In this document: piece by piece, positions 1 to 6,860 of the stretch | How the letters are laid out: each line of letters opens with the position of its first letter | Numbering within the stretch: position 1 is the stretch's first letter | DNA from: Porticoccaceae bacterium UBA1117 | GTDB lineage: Bacteria; Pseudomonadota; Gammaproteobacteria; Pseudomonadales; Porticoccaceae | DNA: 8,082 nucleotides | Assembly (NCBI GenBank): GCA_002313335.1 | Contig: DCBC01000069.1 | Location: 1 to 8,082 of the forward strand | Direction: 5' to 3' | The notes under the pieces: generated by a model | The model's database searches: none | Seen by the model: the letters and a program-made list of their open reading frames with translations, nothing else | What the model was told of the DNA's origin: nothing | Program-made: the position numbers and the translations under genes

Positions 1-52
1 AGTTAAAATCCATTAATGTTCTGCAATAAATAAAAGTCGTACTAGCGAAAAA

Positions 53-80
53 TTTGCTAAGGCTCACCTTAAAGCGCAAA
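53..80 (-). terminator. Terminator-like hairpin, leftward transcript
   Basis: On the minus strand TTTGC (80-76) and TAAGG (71-67) pair with CCTTA (62-58) and GCAAA (57-53). The loop is a TGAG tetraloop and there is a 4-base bulge (75-72). An alternative pairing uses GC at 75-74 with a 2-base bulge. The stem is followed directly by TTTTT (complement of 48-52), which fits an intrinsic terminator reading leftward. The plus strand has no T-run after it, so it should not stop rightward transcription. No minus-strand gene upstream of it is recognised, so what it would terminate is unknown. The bulged stem is not strong. Confidence 0.35.
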
Positions 81-132
81 CCGAATAGTCAACGAGGCCG
101 TATTCTTTTATGAAATAGCCTAAATTACAAGC

Positions 133-151
133 CTAACCGTCATCAGGTTAG
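133..151. repeat. 6-bp inverted repeat upstream of maeB
   Basis: CTAACC (133-138) and GGTTAG (146-151) are perfect reverse complements separated by 7 bases. The element lies about 93 bases before the maeB ATG. It could be an operator, or a weak terminator for a gene off the left edge, but no real T-run follows on either strand. Function is not determinable from sequence alone. Confidence 0.35.
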
Positions 152-243
152 CTATTTAAGACCTATCAGCGTTAAAATGCCGACCCAAAAAATAAGTTTA
201 ACCATAAAAAATGGCGCACCCCCAGCCATAACAGGAAAAAGTC

Positions 244-2520
244 ATGACAGACTCTTTTAAAGAGAGCGCGCTTAAATACCATACCCATCCAGTCCCTGGA
301 AAATTAGAGATTAGGCCAACCAAGCCGTTGGCTAATAAAAGGGATCTTTCGCTAGCCTACTCCCCGGGTGTGGCCTACGCCTGTGAGCTGATCCAAGAGA
401 ATCCGACTGCTGTAGCATCGGTTACCGCGAGGGGTAATTTAGTCGGCGTTATTACCAATGGTAGTGCTGTCCTGGGCTTGGGTAATATCGGCCCTTTAGC
501 GTCTAAACCGGTCATGGAAGGCAAGGCGGTACTGTTCAAAAAATTTGCTAATATTGACGTATTTGATATCGAAATTGATGAAACAGATGTCGATAAACTC
601 GTTGATATAATTGCATCACTCGAACCCACCTTCGGCGGTATTAATCTAGAGGACATTAAAGCCCCCGAATGTTTTATGGTCGAAGAAAAGCTTCGTCAAC
701 GGATGAAAATTCCGGTTTTTCACGATGATCAACACGGCACTGCCATTGTTGCTGCAGCCGCTATCTATAATGGCCTTCGCATCGTAGAAAAGAAATTTGA
801 GGACGTGAAATTAGTCGTGTCTGGCGCTGGTGCTGCTAGTATTGCCTGTGTCGACTTACTGGTCAGTATGGGACTTCAGAAGAAGAATGTTCGTATGATT
901 GACCGTACTGGCGTTATCTATAAGGGTCGTATTAAAGGTATGAATCCCTGGAAAGAAGATTATGCTATCCAGACAAGTGACCGTACTATCGAAGACGCCA
1001 TTGTCGGCGCAGACCTCTTTATGGGGCTCTCTGGCCCAGGTGTTCTGAATGGTGACTTACTAAAAAAAATGGGTGCAAAACCAATTATTTTGGCAATGTC
1101 TAACCCAATTCCAGAAATTATGCCCGAAGAAGCTATGGCTGCGCGGCCAGATGCAATTTTAGCAACGGGGCGTTCAGACTACCCGAATCAGGTAAATAAT
1201 GTTCTCTGCTTCCCATTTATCTTCCGTGGCGCTTTAGATTGTGGTGCCTCAACCATCAACGAAGAGATGAAAATGGCTGCGGTACGCGCTATTGCCGATC
1301 TTGCGACAATGGAAACTTCAGATGTTGTTGCTGCGGCCTATGCTGATGAAAAACTGACCTTTGGACCAGAGTACTTGATCCCGAAAGCGTTTGATCCGCG
1401 CTTGATAGAGGTAGTCCCAATGGCAGTGGTAAAGGCTGCCATGGCTAGTGGTGTTGCCACTAGACCTATCGAAGACTTAGAAGCTTATCGACAAACTCTG
1501 CATGAATTTGTCAATCAGGCGGGTCTTTTTATGCAGCCTATTATTGAAGTGGCCAAAAAAGCTCCCGCACGAATCGTTTATGCCGAAGGTGAAAATGAAG
1601 ATGTGCTTTTAGCTGTCCAAGCGGTTATTGATGAAGGCATCGCTACTCCGGTTTTGATCGGCGCCAGGGACCGGATGGCAGCGAAAATTGATCGTCTTGG
1701 CCTGCGAATAGATCTTGATCAACAGGTCGAAATTTTTAATCCAGATAATAACGATAAATATGAAGAGTATGCCTCGCTATACCATCAAATGGTTGGCAGA
1801 GATGGAGTTTCAGTGGCTGCTGCCCGCAAAATTATGCGTGATGACAACACTGCAATTGCCGCTGTAATGGTGGCCAATGATGACGCAGATGGTCTTATCT
1901 GTGGCAAGGTTGGCCGTTTCGACTTCCATCTCAGAGAAATCATGCATTTACTTGGCCCAGAGGACAAAGACCAATTGGTCTCCTCCGCAGCTGTACTATT
2001 AATGCCTGACGGCCCACTCTTTTTGGCGGACACGGCTATGAATGTTGATCCATCTGCCGAAGACCTGGTGAAGATAACCGAAGCCTGTGTTGAATTGGTG
2101 GCGCGCTTTGGCATAGAACCGAAGGTTGCATTGTTGTCCCACTCCAATTTCGGTACGTCCAATGCCGGCTCAGCAAAGAAGATGCGTAAAGCGTCTGAAT
2201 TATTACGTAAGCGATACCCCGAGTTACAGCTTGATGGTGAAATGCATGTATTGAGCGCCTTGAATCCAGCTTTGCGAGATACCATTTACTCGCAGGCAAA
2301 CATCAAAGGTCGTGCCAATGTATTGGTTATGCCAAGTTTGGACTCAGCCAATATCGCGATGGGCCTAATTCGCTCGCTAACCGATGCACTGCTTATCGGC
2401 CCATTTATTAATGGCTTTCGTAAACCTGCTCACATTGTCATTCCATCAGTCTCATCGCGCGGTATCTTTAACATGACGGCATTGACCGTTGCAGATATTC
2501 ATGCCGCCAAAGAACTCTGA
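244..2520 (+). CDS. maeB: NADP-type malic enzyme with PTA-like C-terminal domain
   Basis: Cytosolic enzyme that oxidatively decarboxylates malate to pyruvate, making NADPH in the MaeB family, for gluconeogenesis and biosynthesis. At 758 residues it has the usual MaeB length. The N-terminal malic domain (about 18-152) carries SLAYSPGV with catalytic Tyr39, EGKA with Lys94, the metal-binding LEDI (Glu136, Asp137) and HDDQHG (160-165). The dinucleotide-binding domain (about 163-400) has the GAGAAS loop (195-200), SNPIPE (286-291) and NQVNN (315-319). Residues about 428-758 form a phosphotransacetylase-like domain; in characterised MaeB proteins this is thought to be regulatory (acetyl-CoA responsive) and not an active PTA. 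The ATG start has AGGA 7 bases upstream. The gene converges on rsmI with a 7-base gap. Cofactor preference is inferred from family architecture, not proven by the residues seen. Confidence 0.97.
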   Translation: MTDSFKESALKYHTHPVPGKLEIRPTKPLANKRDLSLAYSPGVAYACELIQENPTAVASVTARGNLVGVITNGSAVLGLGNIGPLASKPVMEGKAVLFKKFANIDVFDIEIDETDVDKLVDIIASLEPTFGGINLEDIKAPECFMVEEKLRQRMKIPVFHDDQHGTAIVAAAAIYNGLRIVEKKFEDVKLVVSGAGAASIACVDLLVSMGLQKKNVRMIDRTGVIYKGRIKGMNPWKEDYAIQTSDRTIEDAIVGADLFMGLSGPGVLNGDLLKKMGAKPIILAMSNPIPEIMPEEAMAARPDAILATGRSDYPNQVNNVLCFPFIFRGALDCGASTINEEMKMAAVRAIADLATMETSDVVAAAYADEKLTFGPEYLIPKAFDPRLIEVVPMAVVKAAMASGVATRPIEDLEAYRQTLHEFVNQAGLFMQPIIEVAKKAPARIVYAEGENEDVLLAVQAVIDEGIATPVLIGARDRMAAKIDRLGLRIDLDQQVEIFNPDNNDKYEEYASLYHQMVGRDGVSVAAARKIMRDDNTAIAAVMVANDDADGLICGKVGRFDFHLREIMHLLGPEDKDQLVSSAAVLLMPDGPLFLADTAMNVDPSAEDLVKITEACVELVARFGIEPKVALLSHSNFGTSNAGSAKKMRKASELLRKRYPELQLDGEMHVLSALNPALRDTIYSQANIKGRANVLVMPSLDSANIAMGLIRSLTDALLIGPFINGFRKPAHIVIPSVSSRGIFNMTALTVADIHAAKEL

Positions 2521-2527
2521 TTACGGG

Positions 2528-3376
2528 TTACTTGTTCTGCAGCGTTAATGCCAGTTGATACAGTTGCTTTTTATCGCCGCCGGTAATTTTGGCGGCGAGA
2601 GACGCAGCTTTTGTGATCGGTAGTTCTTTGATTAGTAATTTGACTATTTTTTCAGCATCTGGAGATAGGCTCTCATCGCTAACAATCTTACCTGCTAGTA
2701 CTAGAACGATTTCTCCTCTCTGCTGGTTGCTATCATTGCTAACCTTTTCGAATAGCTCAGCGATAGTTCCGTAGATATAAGTTTCAAACGTTTTAGTAAT
2801 TTCCCTCGCCATGAAAGCAATACGATCCGCGCCAAAAACATCAATTAAATCATTCAGCGTGGCACAAATTCGATGCGGTGCCTCATAAAAGACCAGAGTG
2901 TCATGTACAGACTTAAGTGTTTCTAAAACATTTTTACGTTGCGCCGTCTTAGCCGGCAAAAACCCAACAAAACGAAATTTGTCGGTGGGTAGACCCGAAA
3001 CACTTAAGGCAGAAATAGCCGCACATGCACCAGGGATGGGAATAACAGAAACACCTTGGCTACGCGCTTGCGCCACCAGTCGGTAGCCGGGATCTGAAAT
3101 AAGTGGCGTGCCCGCATCAGAAATTAGAGCCACATCTTCACCGCCCCCTAAACGGTTAAGAATTTTATTGGCACTCCTTTGATCAGTATGATCATGATAC
3201 GCAATGCAAGGTGTGTCTATACTAAAATGCTCCAGCAGCTTTTTACTATGGCGAGTATCCTCGCAGGCAATTACACTAACAGACTGGAGAGTATGGACCG
3301 CGCGAGGTACCATATCGGACAGGTTGCCGATCGGCGTGGCAACAACATATAACGTACCGGATTGATTTGAAGTCAT
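2528..3376 (-). CDS. rsmI: 16S rRNA (cytidine-1402-2'-O)-methyltransferase RsmI
   Basis: Cytosolic SAM-dependent methyltransferase that adds the 2'-O-methyl group at C1402 in the decoding centre of 16S rRNA. The whole family signature is present, numbered from the ATG: LYVVATPIGNL near the N-terminus, IACEDTRHS (about 36-44), HDH (about 61-63), the glycine-rich ALISDAGTPLISDPGY (about 83-98), PGACAA, SGLPTDKF and FYEAPHR, then RE-TK-FE and GEIVL in the C-terminal half. The protein is 282 residues from the ATG, close to the family norm. A TTG two codons upstream (3382-3380) would give 284 residues and has the better Shine-Dalgarno (GGAAG, 7 bases away; 13 bases for the ATG), so the true start is undecided. 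The ATG overlaps the divergent lpoA ATG within one CATG. E. coli yraL/yraM share this divergent order. Confidence 0.96.
   Translation of the reverse strand: MTSNQSGTLYVVATPIGNLSDMVPRAVHTLQSVSVIACEDTRHSKKLLEHFSIDTPCIAYHDHTDQRSANKILNRLGGGEDVALISDAGTPLISDPGYRLVAQARSQGVSVIPIPGACAAISALSVSGLPTDKFRFVGFLPAKTAQRKNVLETLKSVHDTLVFYEAPHRICATLNDLIDVFGADRIAFMAREITKTFETYIYGTIAELFEKVSNDSNQQRGEIVLVLAGKIVSDESLSPDAEKIVKLLIKELPITKAASLAAKITGGDKKQLYQLALTLQNK
3324..3353 (+). promoter_or_regulatory. Candidate sigma-70 promoter for lpoA, inside rsmI
   Basis: TTGCCG (3324-3329, 4/6 to consensus) is 18 bases from TATAAC (3348-3353, 5/6). The predicted transcription start near 3360 leaves a leader of only about 15 bases before the lpoA ATG. 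The boxes lie within the rsmI codons for the conserved N-terminal ATPIGN segment. The spacer contains the palindrome GCCGATCGGC (3326-3335) and the wider dyad GTTGCC/GGCAAC (3323-3328 and 3338-3343). Both may simply reflect the codons of this conserved peptide. Identified by eye only. Confidence 0.4.
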
Positions 3377-5210
3377 GGGCAAACAATTTCTTCCAAGGAT
3401 TATTTATTTAGGCTGCATTTTAGCCTTTATTGGCGGTTGTGCGCCAACTGCAACCAACGACAGCGGCAGAGTTCCCGTTATTTATATCTCAACATCTTTG
3501 GATATAACCGTCGAGCAGAAAATAGAGATTTTATTTACTGAAGCGCAACAGCTGGAAAAGCCCGACAAAGCAATGGTTGATGTTGCAATTATGTTTGCCC
3601 AAAACGGTAATCTTAAAAGAAGTTCTGAGTCACTGTCACTGGTAGATACCGATAGAATTAATGATCAGCTGTTTATCGAATTCTCACTACTCAGTGTTGA
3701 GTTGAATTTACAGTTTAATAACCCCGCTGCTGCACTTCTCAACATTGATAATCAGCGCTTTTTAGATCTACAATTAGATTTCGGCCGGCAATACCTCCGT
3801 CGCGTGTTTAGCGTTCGTAGTGACATACATGCTCAACTTGGTGCCGGCATCGCCAGCATCAGCGACTCGATAGCACTCAGCGCGGTGTTAGAAAACAAAG
3901 CTGATATTGTTAATGTCCACAACAAAATTTGGCGCCAATTAGCGACGCAAACGTTTAGTAAGTTGCAGACATGTAAGGAAAGTACTGACGCGACTCTAGC
4001 AGGGTGGTGTCATTTAGCGCATTCTAATCGCCTATTCCAAAATAATAGCATGGCTCAAAAGACCCAGTTTGGCATATGGAAAATAACTCATCTTGATCAT
4101 CCCGCGGCTCTGGTTACTCCCTCTTGGTTCAAACAAAGCGTAGGCAATTTAACGCCCACTAGAGTTGCTATTTTACTGCCTCTGCAGGGGCAGTATAAAG
4201 GACCTAGTTCGACATTCTTAGATGGCTTTATGGAGGCTTATTATAAACTTCACCAACAGGAGAATAGTTCACCGCCAAATCTAAAAATTCATGATACTTC
4301 AGTAGTATCGATCGAACAGGCTTATAGCGACGCATTGGCAGAGGGTGCGGAGATGGTTATAGGTGGTATTCGTGAATCTGAAGTACAAGTATTGATAAAT
4401 ATGCCAACGCTAGCCGTACCAACTATCAGTTTGAACCGAATTGAGACTGACTCGATTAATCAATCATTAAATTTATTTCAGTTTGGTAATTCAGAGCGTG
4501 ACGAGATGGAGCAAATCTCGGAAAAAGCCTGGAATAAAGGTCACCGTTCAGTATTTTTGATCGCTCCTGATCAGAACTGGGGACAACAGGCCACAGCTTA
4601 TTTTGCCCGCTTATGGAAAGCCAAGGGTGGGCGTGTTGTTAGCTCATCTTCATACTCAGACTCGGTGAAAGACTTCACTAAGTTTCTCAAGCCGCCACTC
4701 CAAATAGATTTGAGTGAAGAGCGTGGTGTCCAGCTGAAACGTTTCGTTAACAGCAGGGTTAACTTTACCCCTCGTCGTCGTCAGGATATAGATTTCGTTG
4801 TCTTATTAGGGTATCCGGACAGAGCTCGGCAAATTAAGCCCGCATTAGAATTTCTTTATGCGTCCGGTTTACCCGTCTATTCTAGCTCAAAAATTTATAA
4901 TGGTATTCAGCGCTCAGATCTAAACAGAGATTTGAGCGGCATAAAATTTACAGCAATGCCATGGACTTTCTTAGGTCATTTAACTACAGAGCTTAGTTCT
5001 GATACAGCCATGCATACTGCATATCGGCAGCTTTATGCAATGGGTTACGACGCCTTTTTGGTTCATCGGAATTTAGATAACCTGCAGTTGAAAGCGAAAA
5101 TACCATTATTTGGTTCCACCGGAATTCTTAGCCTAGAGAACGGAATTATTAAACGACAAGCACAATGGGGTGAATTCCAAAAAGGGAATGCACGCCCATT
5201 GACACCATGA
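3375..5210 (+). CDS. lpoA: LpoA, outer-membrane lipoprotein activator of PBP1a (LppC family)
   Basis: Predicted periplasm-facing outer-membrane lipoprotein; E. coli LpoA stimulates the bifunctional peptidoglycan synthase PBP1a. Residues 1-21 form a lipoprotein signal peptide ending in the lipobox IGGC, with Cys22 the lipidation site and Ala23 at +2, consistent with outer-membrane sorting. Residues about 40-250 are the divergent helical (TPR-like) region. Residues about 261-600 form the periplasmic-binding-protein-like domain, with VAILLPLQGQY (264-274), a conserved FLIAPDQNWG (394-403), DFVVLLGYPDRARQIKP (473-489) and AMPW (527-530). The end has the family GSTG-LSL-NG-I-R pattern (about 580-594). 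The protein is 611 residues; E. coli's is longer (678), and shorter forms are common outside enterics. An in-frame stop at 3363-3365 leaves the ATG as the only sensible start, although its Shine-Dalgarno is poor. First gene of a likely lpoA-yraN-diaA-dolP operon. Confidence 0.93.
   Translation: MGKQFLPRIIYLGCILAFIGGCAPTATNDSGRVPVIYISTSLDITVEQKIEILFTEAQQLEKPDKAMVDVAIMFAQNGNLKRSSESLSLVDTDRINDQLFIEFSLLSVELNLQFNNPAAALLNIDNQRFLDLQLDFGRQYLRRVFSVRSDIHAQLGAGIASISDSIALSAVLENKADIVNVHNKIWRQLATQTFSKLQTCKESTDATLAGWCHLAHSNRLFQNNSMAQKTQFGIWKITHLDHPAALVTPSWFKQSVGNLTPTRVAILLPLQGQYKGPSSTFLDGFMEAYYKLHQQENSSPPNLKIHDTSVVSIEQAYSDALAEGAEMVIGGIRESEVQVLINMPTLAVPTISLNRIETDSINQSLNLFQFGNSERDEMEQISEKAWNKGHRSVFLIAPDQNWGQQATAYFARLWKAKGGRVVSSSSYSDSVKDFTKFLKPPLQIDLSEERGVQLKRFVNSRVNFTPRRRQDIDFVVLLGYPDRARQIKPALEFLYASGLPVYSSSKIYNGIQRSDLNRDLSGIKFTAMPWTFLGHLTTELSSDTAMHTAYRQLYAMGYDAFLVHRNLDNLQLKAKIPLFGSTGILSLENGIIKRQAQWGEFQKGNARPLTP
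3383..3394 (-). promoter_or_regulatory. Ribosome binding site favouring rsmI TTG start
   Basis: On the minus strand GGAAG (3394-3390) precedes TTG (3382-3380) by 7 bases and the in-frame ATG (3376-3374) by 13. By spacing alone it supports the TTG start, which would extend rsmI by two residues and enlarge its overlap with lpoA from 2 to 8 bases. Confidence 0.4.
3417..3447 (-). promoter_or_regulatory. Weak candidate promoter for rsmI, inside lpoA
   Basis: On the minus strand TTGGCG (3447-3442, 4/6) is 19 bases from TAAAAT (3422-3417, 5/6), about 41 bases before the rsmI ATG. The spacing is suboptimal and lpoA's AT-rich signal-peptide codons offer several -10-like hexamers, so this is only the best visible candidate. 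Confidence 0.2.
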
Positions 5211-5238
5211 TCAGATAAATCTAAAAAAGGTCTGTGGA

Positions 5239-5637
5239 ATGAATTTCGCTGGCAAGGGTAACCAACAGAAAAATGTCTCTGCCTCAGGAGTTAAAGCCGA
5301 GCAAATTGCTTATGATTATTTACTCTCAAAAGGGCTTACGGGCATCGAGCGTAACTTCAGTACTCGGCGTGGCGAAATTGACATAATAATGCGGGATGGC
5401 GCACAGCTCGTTTTTATAGAGGTACGTTTTCGACAGTCGACGCTCTTTGGCGGCGCAGAGGCATCGATTACTGCGAAGAAATGCCAGAAACTTAAAGCCG
5501 CCGCCGCCGCATATATGCAAATTCATAGATTAACCAACAGTACCACCGCCCGATTTGATGCGATCGCGTTGACCGGGGATTTAAGTAGAAGGGAACTTTA
5601 TAGTGTAAACTGGCTACAGAATTTTTTAGCTGGGTAA
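5239..5637 (+). CDS. yraN: YraN / UPF0102 family nuclease-fold protein
   Basis: Small cytosolic protein of the UPF0102 family, which has a restriction-endonuclease-like (PD-(D/E)xK) fold; its cellular role is not settled. The 132 residues match family length. They show AEQIAYDYL (20-28), RNFSTRRGEIDII (38-50) and VFIEVRFR (58-65), then FGGAEASIT (70-78) and K-QKL-AAAA (81-90). Asp48 and Glu61 are the likely metal ligands. The position often filled by Lys is Arg63, as in the EVR variant I recall for enterobacterial YraN. The N-terminal 16 residues are polar and probably unstructured. AAGG (5227-5230) sits 8 bases before the ATG. It follows lpoA by 28 bases. Five consecutive Ala codons (GCC x4 then GCA, 5497-5511) form a short trinucleotide run. 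Confidence 0.92.
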   Translation: MNFAGKGNQQKNVSASGVKAEQIAYDYLLSKGLTGIERNFSTRRGEIDIIMRDGAQLVFIEVRFRQSTLFGGAEASITAKKCQKLKAAAAAYMQIHRLTNSTTARFDAIALTGDLSRRELYSVNWLQNFLAG

Positions 5638-5652
5638 TGATGATCATCCCAT

Positions 5653-5695
5653 AAAATTCTGTTAAAAAAACAGTAGCAACCCAACTGGGAATTTT
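5653..5695 (+). repeat. Inverted repeats in the yraN-diaA gap
   Basis: AAAATTC (5653-5659) and GAATTTT (5689-5695) are perfect reverse complements enclosing 29 bases. Inside lie a smaller CTGTT/AACAG dyad (5659-5663 and 5669-5673) and CCCA/TGGG (5680-5683 and 5686-5689). The right arm includes GGGA (5687-5690), the only Shine-Dalgarno-like sequence ahead of diaA, so folding could mask it. No T-run follows, so it is not a standard terminator. The outer stem is AT-rich and weak. Confidence 0.3.
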
Positions 5696-5705
5696 GCTTA
5701 AAATA

Positions 5706-6269
5706 ATGAAAGAAAAAATATTTAGTCAGTTTCAAAATATGATCGAAACGACCATGGTGGTTGGCGATCTTTTTTCTGATTCAATGACCAATGCTGCGGA
5801 GAGAATGAGTAAGACTTTGCTCACAGGCGGTACTATTTTTGCCTGTGGTGAAAAATCGGGGACTTTGATCGCGAAACTTTTATGCGATTACCTTACCGCG
5901 GGCTTTGAAATTGAACGACCAGGGTTTCCGGCCCTGAATATCCATGATTTATGTCATCAAAATATCCATCAAGATCGGTACTCGGCTGTTTTAAATATTC
6001 ATGCTCGCAGTAACGATTTGTTAGTAATAGCCAGCGCGGGTGATAATGACCCAAGCCTGATAAAAGTCGTTGAGTCGGGTATTGAAAAAGGCATGTCAGT
6101 AGTGTTATTGTCTGGAGCAAATGATGATCGGTTGATAGATTCTATCGGTTATACTGATGTGCACATTAGTGTTGCTAACTTTACTGGTCATCTGTCTTTA
6201 CTCGCGCAGTTTCAGATAGTGCAATGCTTGTGCTCTTTGGTCGATGATAAAATTATTGGAGGATCGTAA
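5706..6269 (+). CDS. diaA: DiaA-like SIS-domain protein, divergent phosphosugar site
   Basis: Homologue of DiaA (YraO), the tetrameric SIS-domain protein that binds DnaA and promotes replication initiation in E. coli; GmhA isomerases are relatives. From this ATG it is 187 residues (E. coli 196), and its N-terminus MKEKIFSQF lines up with E. coli DiaA. An in-frame TTG at 5694 would add four residues but lies only 3 bases after GGGA. The SIS core spans about 35-160, with ERP-FPALNIH (70-80) and the CLCSLVD tail (174-180) clearly DiaA-like. Canonical site motifs are degenerate: CGNGxSA is CGEKSGT (47-53), ST-GNS is ASAGDN (109-114), and the Glu and His of the GmhA E-x-H site align with Leu166 and Gln168. 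Identity rests on operon position plus partial similarity; a DnaA role is inferred. No strong Shine-Dalgarno. Confidence 0.8.
   Translation: MKEKIFSQFQNMIETTMVVGDLFSDSMTNAAERMSKTLLTGGTIFACGEKSGTLIAKLLCDYLTAGFEIERPGFPALNIHDLCHQNIHQDRYSAVLNIHARSNDLLVIASAGDNDPSLIKVVESGIEKGMSVVLLSGANDDRLIDSIGYTDVHISVANFTGHLSLLAQFQIVQCLCSLVDDKIIGGS
6258..6263 (+). promoter_or_regulatory. Strong Shine-Dalgarno for dolP inside diaA 3' end
   Basis: GGAGGA, 6 bases before the dolP ATG, is the strongest ribosome binding site in the window. It is embedded in the last codons of diaA (Gly-Gly-Ser). The diaA TAA (6267-6269) abuts the ATG at 6270, which fits translational coupling or efficient re-initiation. Confidence 0.7.
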
Positions 6270-6836
6270 ATGCGGCAGTTAGTTGTGATATGTAGTTTGA
6301 TGGCCTTACTCTCTGGTTGTGCATCAATTGTTAACAAAGTAACTACGGAGCCGTTCAAACCTGAGGCGACTGGACGCACCTTAGGTGCGGACATTGACGA
6401 TACTAAGATGAGAACCTTGATTGGTGTCAATCTTAAAAAAGCCGACCCAGAACTGGAAAAAGCGCACATCAATATTTCAGTGTTCAACGGATTAGTGTTA
6501 CTAACTGGCGAAGTTTCTAGTGCTACCTTAAAGACCTTGGCTGGCGATGTGGCTAGAGAATATACTAGAGTTCGTCAGGTCTATAACGAACTGCAAGTAC
6601 GTGGAAAAACATCAATCATTTCACGAACTAACGACGGCATTATTAGTGCAAAGATAAAAACCAAGTTAGCATTCAATAAGGGTGTTAATTACTCTGACTT
6701 GACTGTAATCACTGAGGATAGCATTGTTTACTTGCTCGGAACTGTGTCTGAAGCCACGGGGAACCTTGCGGCGGAAACTGCAAGCAATACTAGCGGCGTC
6801 CGAAAAGTAGTGAAATGCCTCGAATATGTGAAATAA
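6270..6836 (+). CDS. dolP: DolP (YraP), dual BON-domain outer-membrane lipoprotein
   Basis: Outer-membrane lipoprotein that in E. coli supports envelope integrity and septal processes and binds anionic phospholipid. A 16-residue signal peptide ends in the lipobox LSGC with Cys17 lipidated; Ala18 at +2 does not signal inner-membrane retention. Two BON domains follow: BON1 about 45-112 (INISVFNGLVLLTGEV, then a VRQVYNEL end) and BON2 about 122-187 (LTVITEDSIVYLLGTV, then GVRKVVKCLEYV). The length of 188 residues is close to E. coli's 191. It starts directly after the diaA stop with a strong GGAGGA. In E. coli the gene is under sigma-E; no matching GGAACTT/TCTAA promoter was found just upstream here, so expression is probably from the operon. 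It converges on the thiolase gene with a 24-base gap. Confidence 0.93.
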   Translation: MRQLVVICSLMALLSGCASIVNKVTTEPFKPEATGRTLGADIDDTKMRTLIGVNLKKADPELEKAHINISVFNGLVLLTGEVSSATLKTLAGDVAREYTRVRQVYNELQVRGKTSIISRTNDGIISAKIKTKLAFNKGVNYSDLTVITEDSIVYLLGTVSEATGNLAAETASNTSGVRKVVKCLEYVK

Positions 6837-6860
6837 GAACTCTCTTTATTCCCTTCCTTT
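6837..6860. other. Short convergent gap, pyrimidine-rich, no hairpin
   Basis: These 24 bases separate the dolP stop from the thiolase stop. The plus strand is almost all C and T with no stem, so no intrinsic terminator for either gene is visible. Transcription may end by Rho or run into the opposing gene. Confidence 0.5.

Larger units (their letters stand above)
1..243. other. Non-coding AT-rich leader upstream of maeB
   Basis: No convincing coding sequence, tRNA or other RNA gene was seen on either strand. The stretch holds two inverted repeats (listed separately) and ends with the maeB ribosome binding site AGGA at 233-236, 7 bases before the ATG. No clear sigma-70 promoter was found: a TAAAAT hexamer at 173-178 could be a -10 box but has no good -35 at 16-19 bases. 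A minus-strand ATG at 13-11 could begin a leftward gene that leaves the window, but only four codons are visible, so it is not called. Confidence 0.6.

Noticed and set aside
1..13. Start of a leftward gene (minus ATG at 13-11)
   Set aside because: Only four codons are visible and no Shine-Dalgarno was seen, so it cannot be supported.
1785..2299. Long minus-strand open frames opposite maeB
   Set aside because: They lie wholly within a clearly coding maeB, have no family motifs and no convincing ribosome sites; they are shadows of its codon use.
2575..2597. Perfect 7-bp GC-rich stem as a bidirectional terminator for maeB and rsmI
   Set aside because: The T-run lies before the stem on the plus strand and becomes an A-run after it on the minus strand, so neither direction has the required U-tract. 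The stem is also explained by rsmI codons for Ala-Ala and Gly-Gly in a conserved C-terminal segment.
5497..5511. GCC repeat in yraN as a phase-variable tract
   Set aside because: Only four perfect units, in a triplet repeat that would not shift frame, at an Ala-rich position common in the family.
6170..6205. Sigma-E-like promoter for dolP (AACTT followed by TCTTT)
   Set aside because: The spacing is about 13 bases, the -35 lacks the GGAA start and the -10 lacks TCTAA, so it does not meet the known sigma-E pattern.
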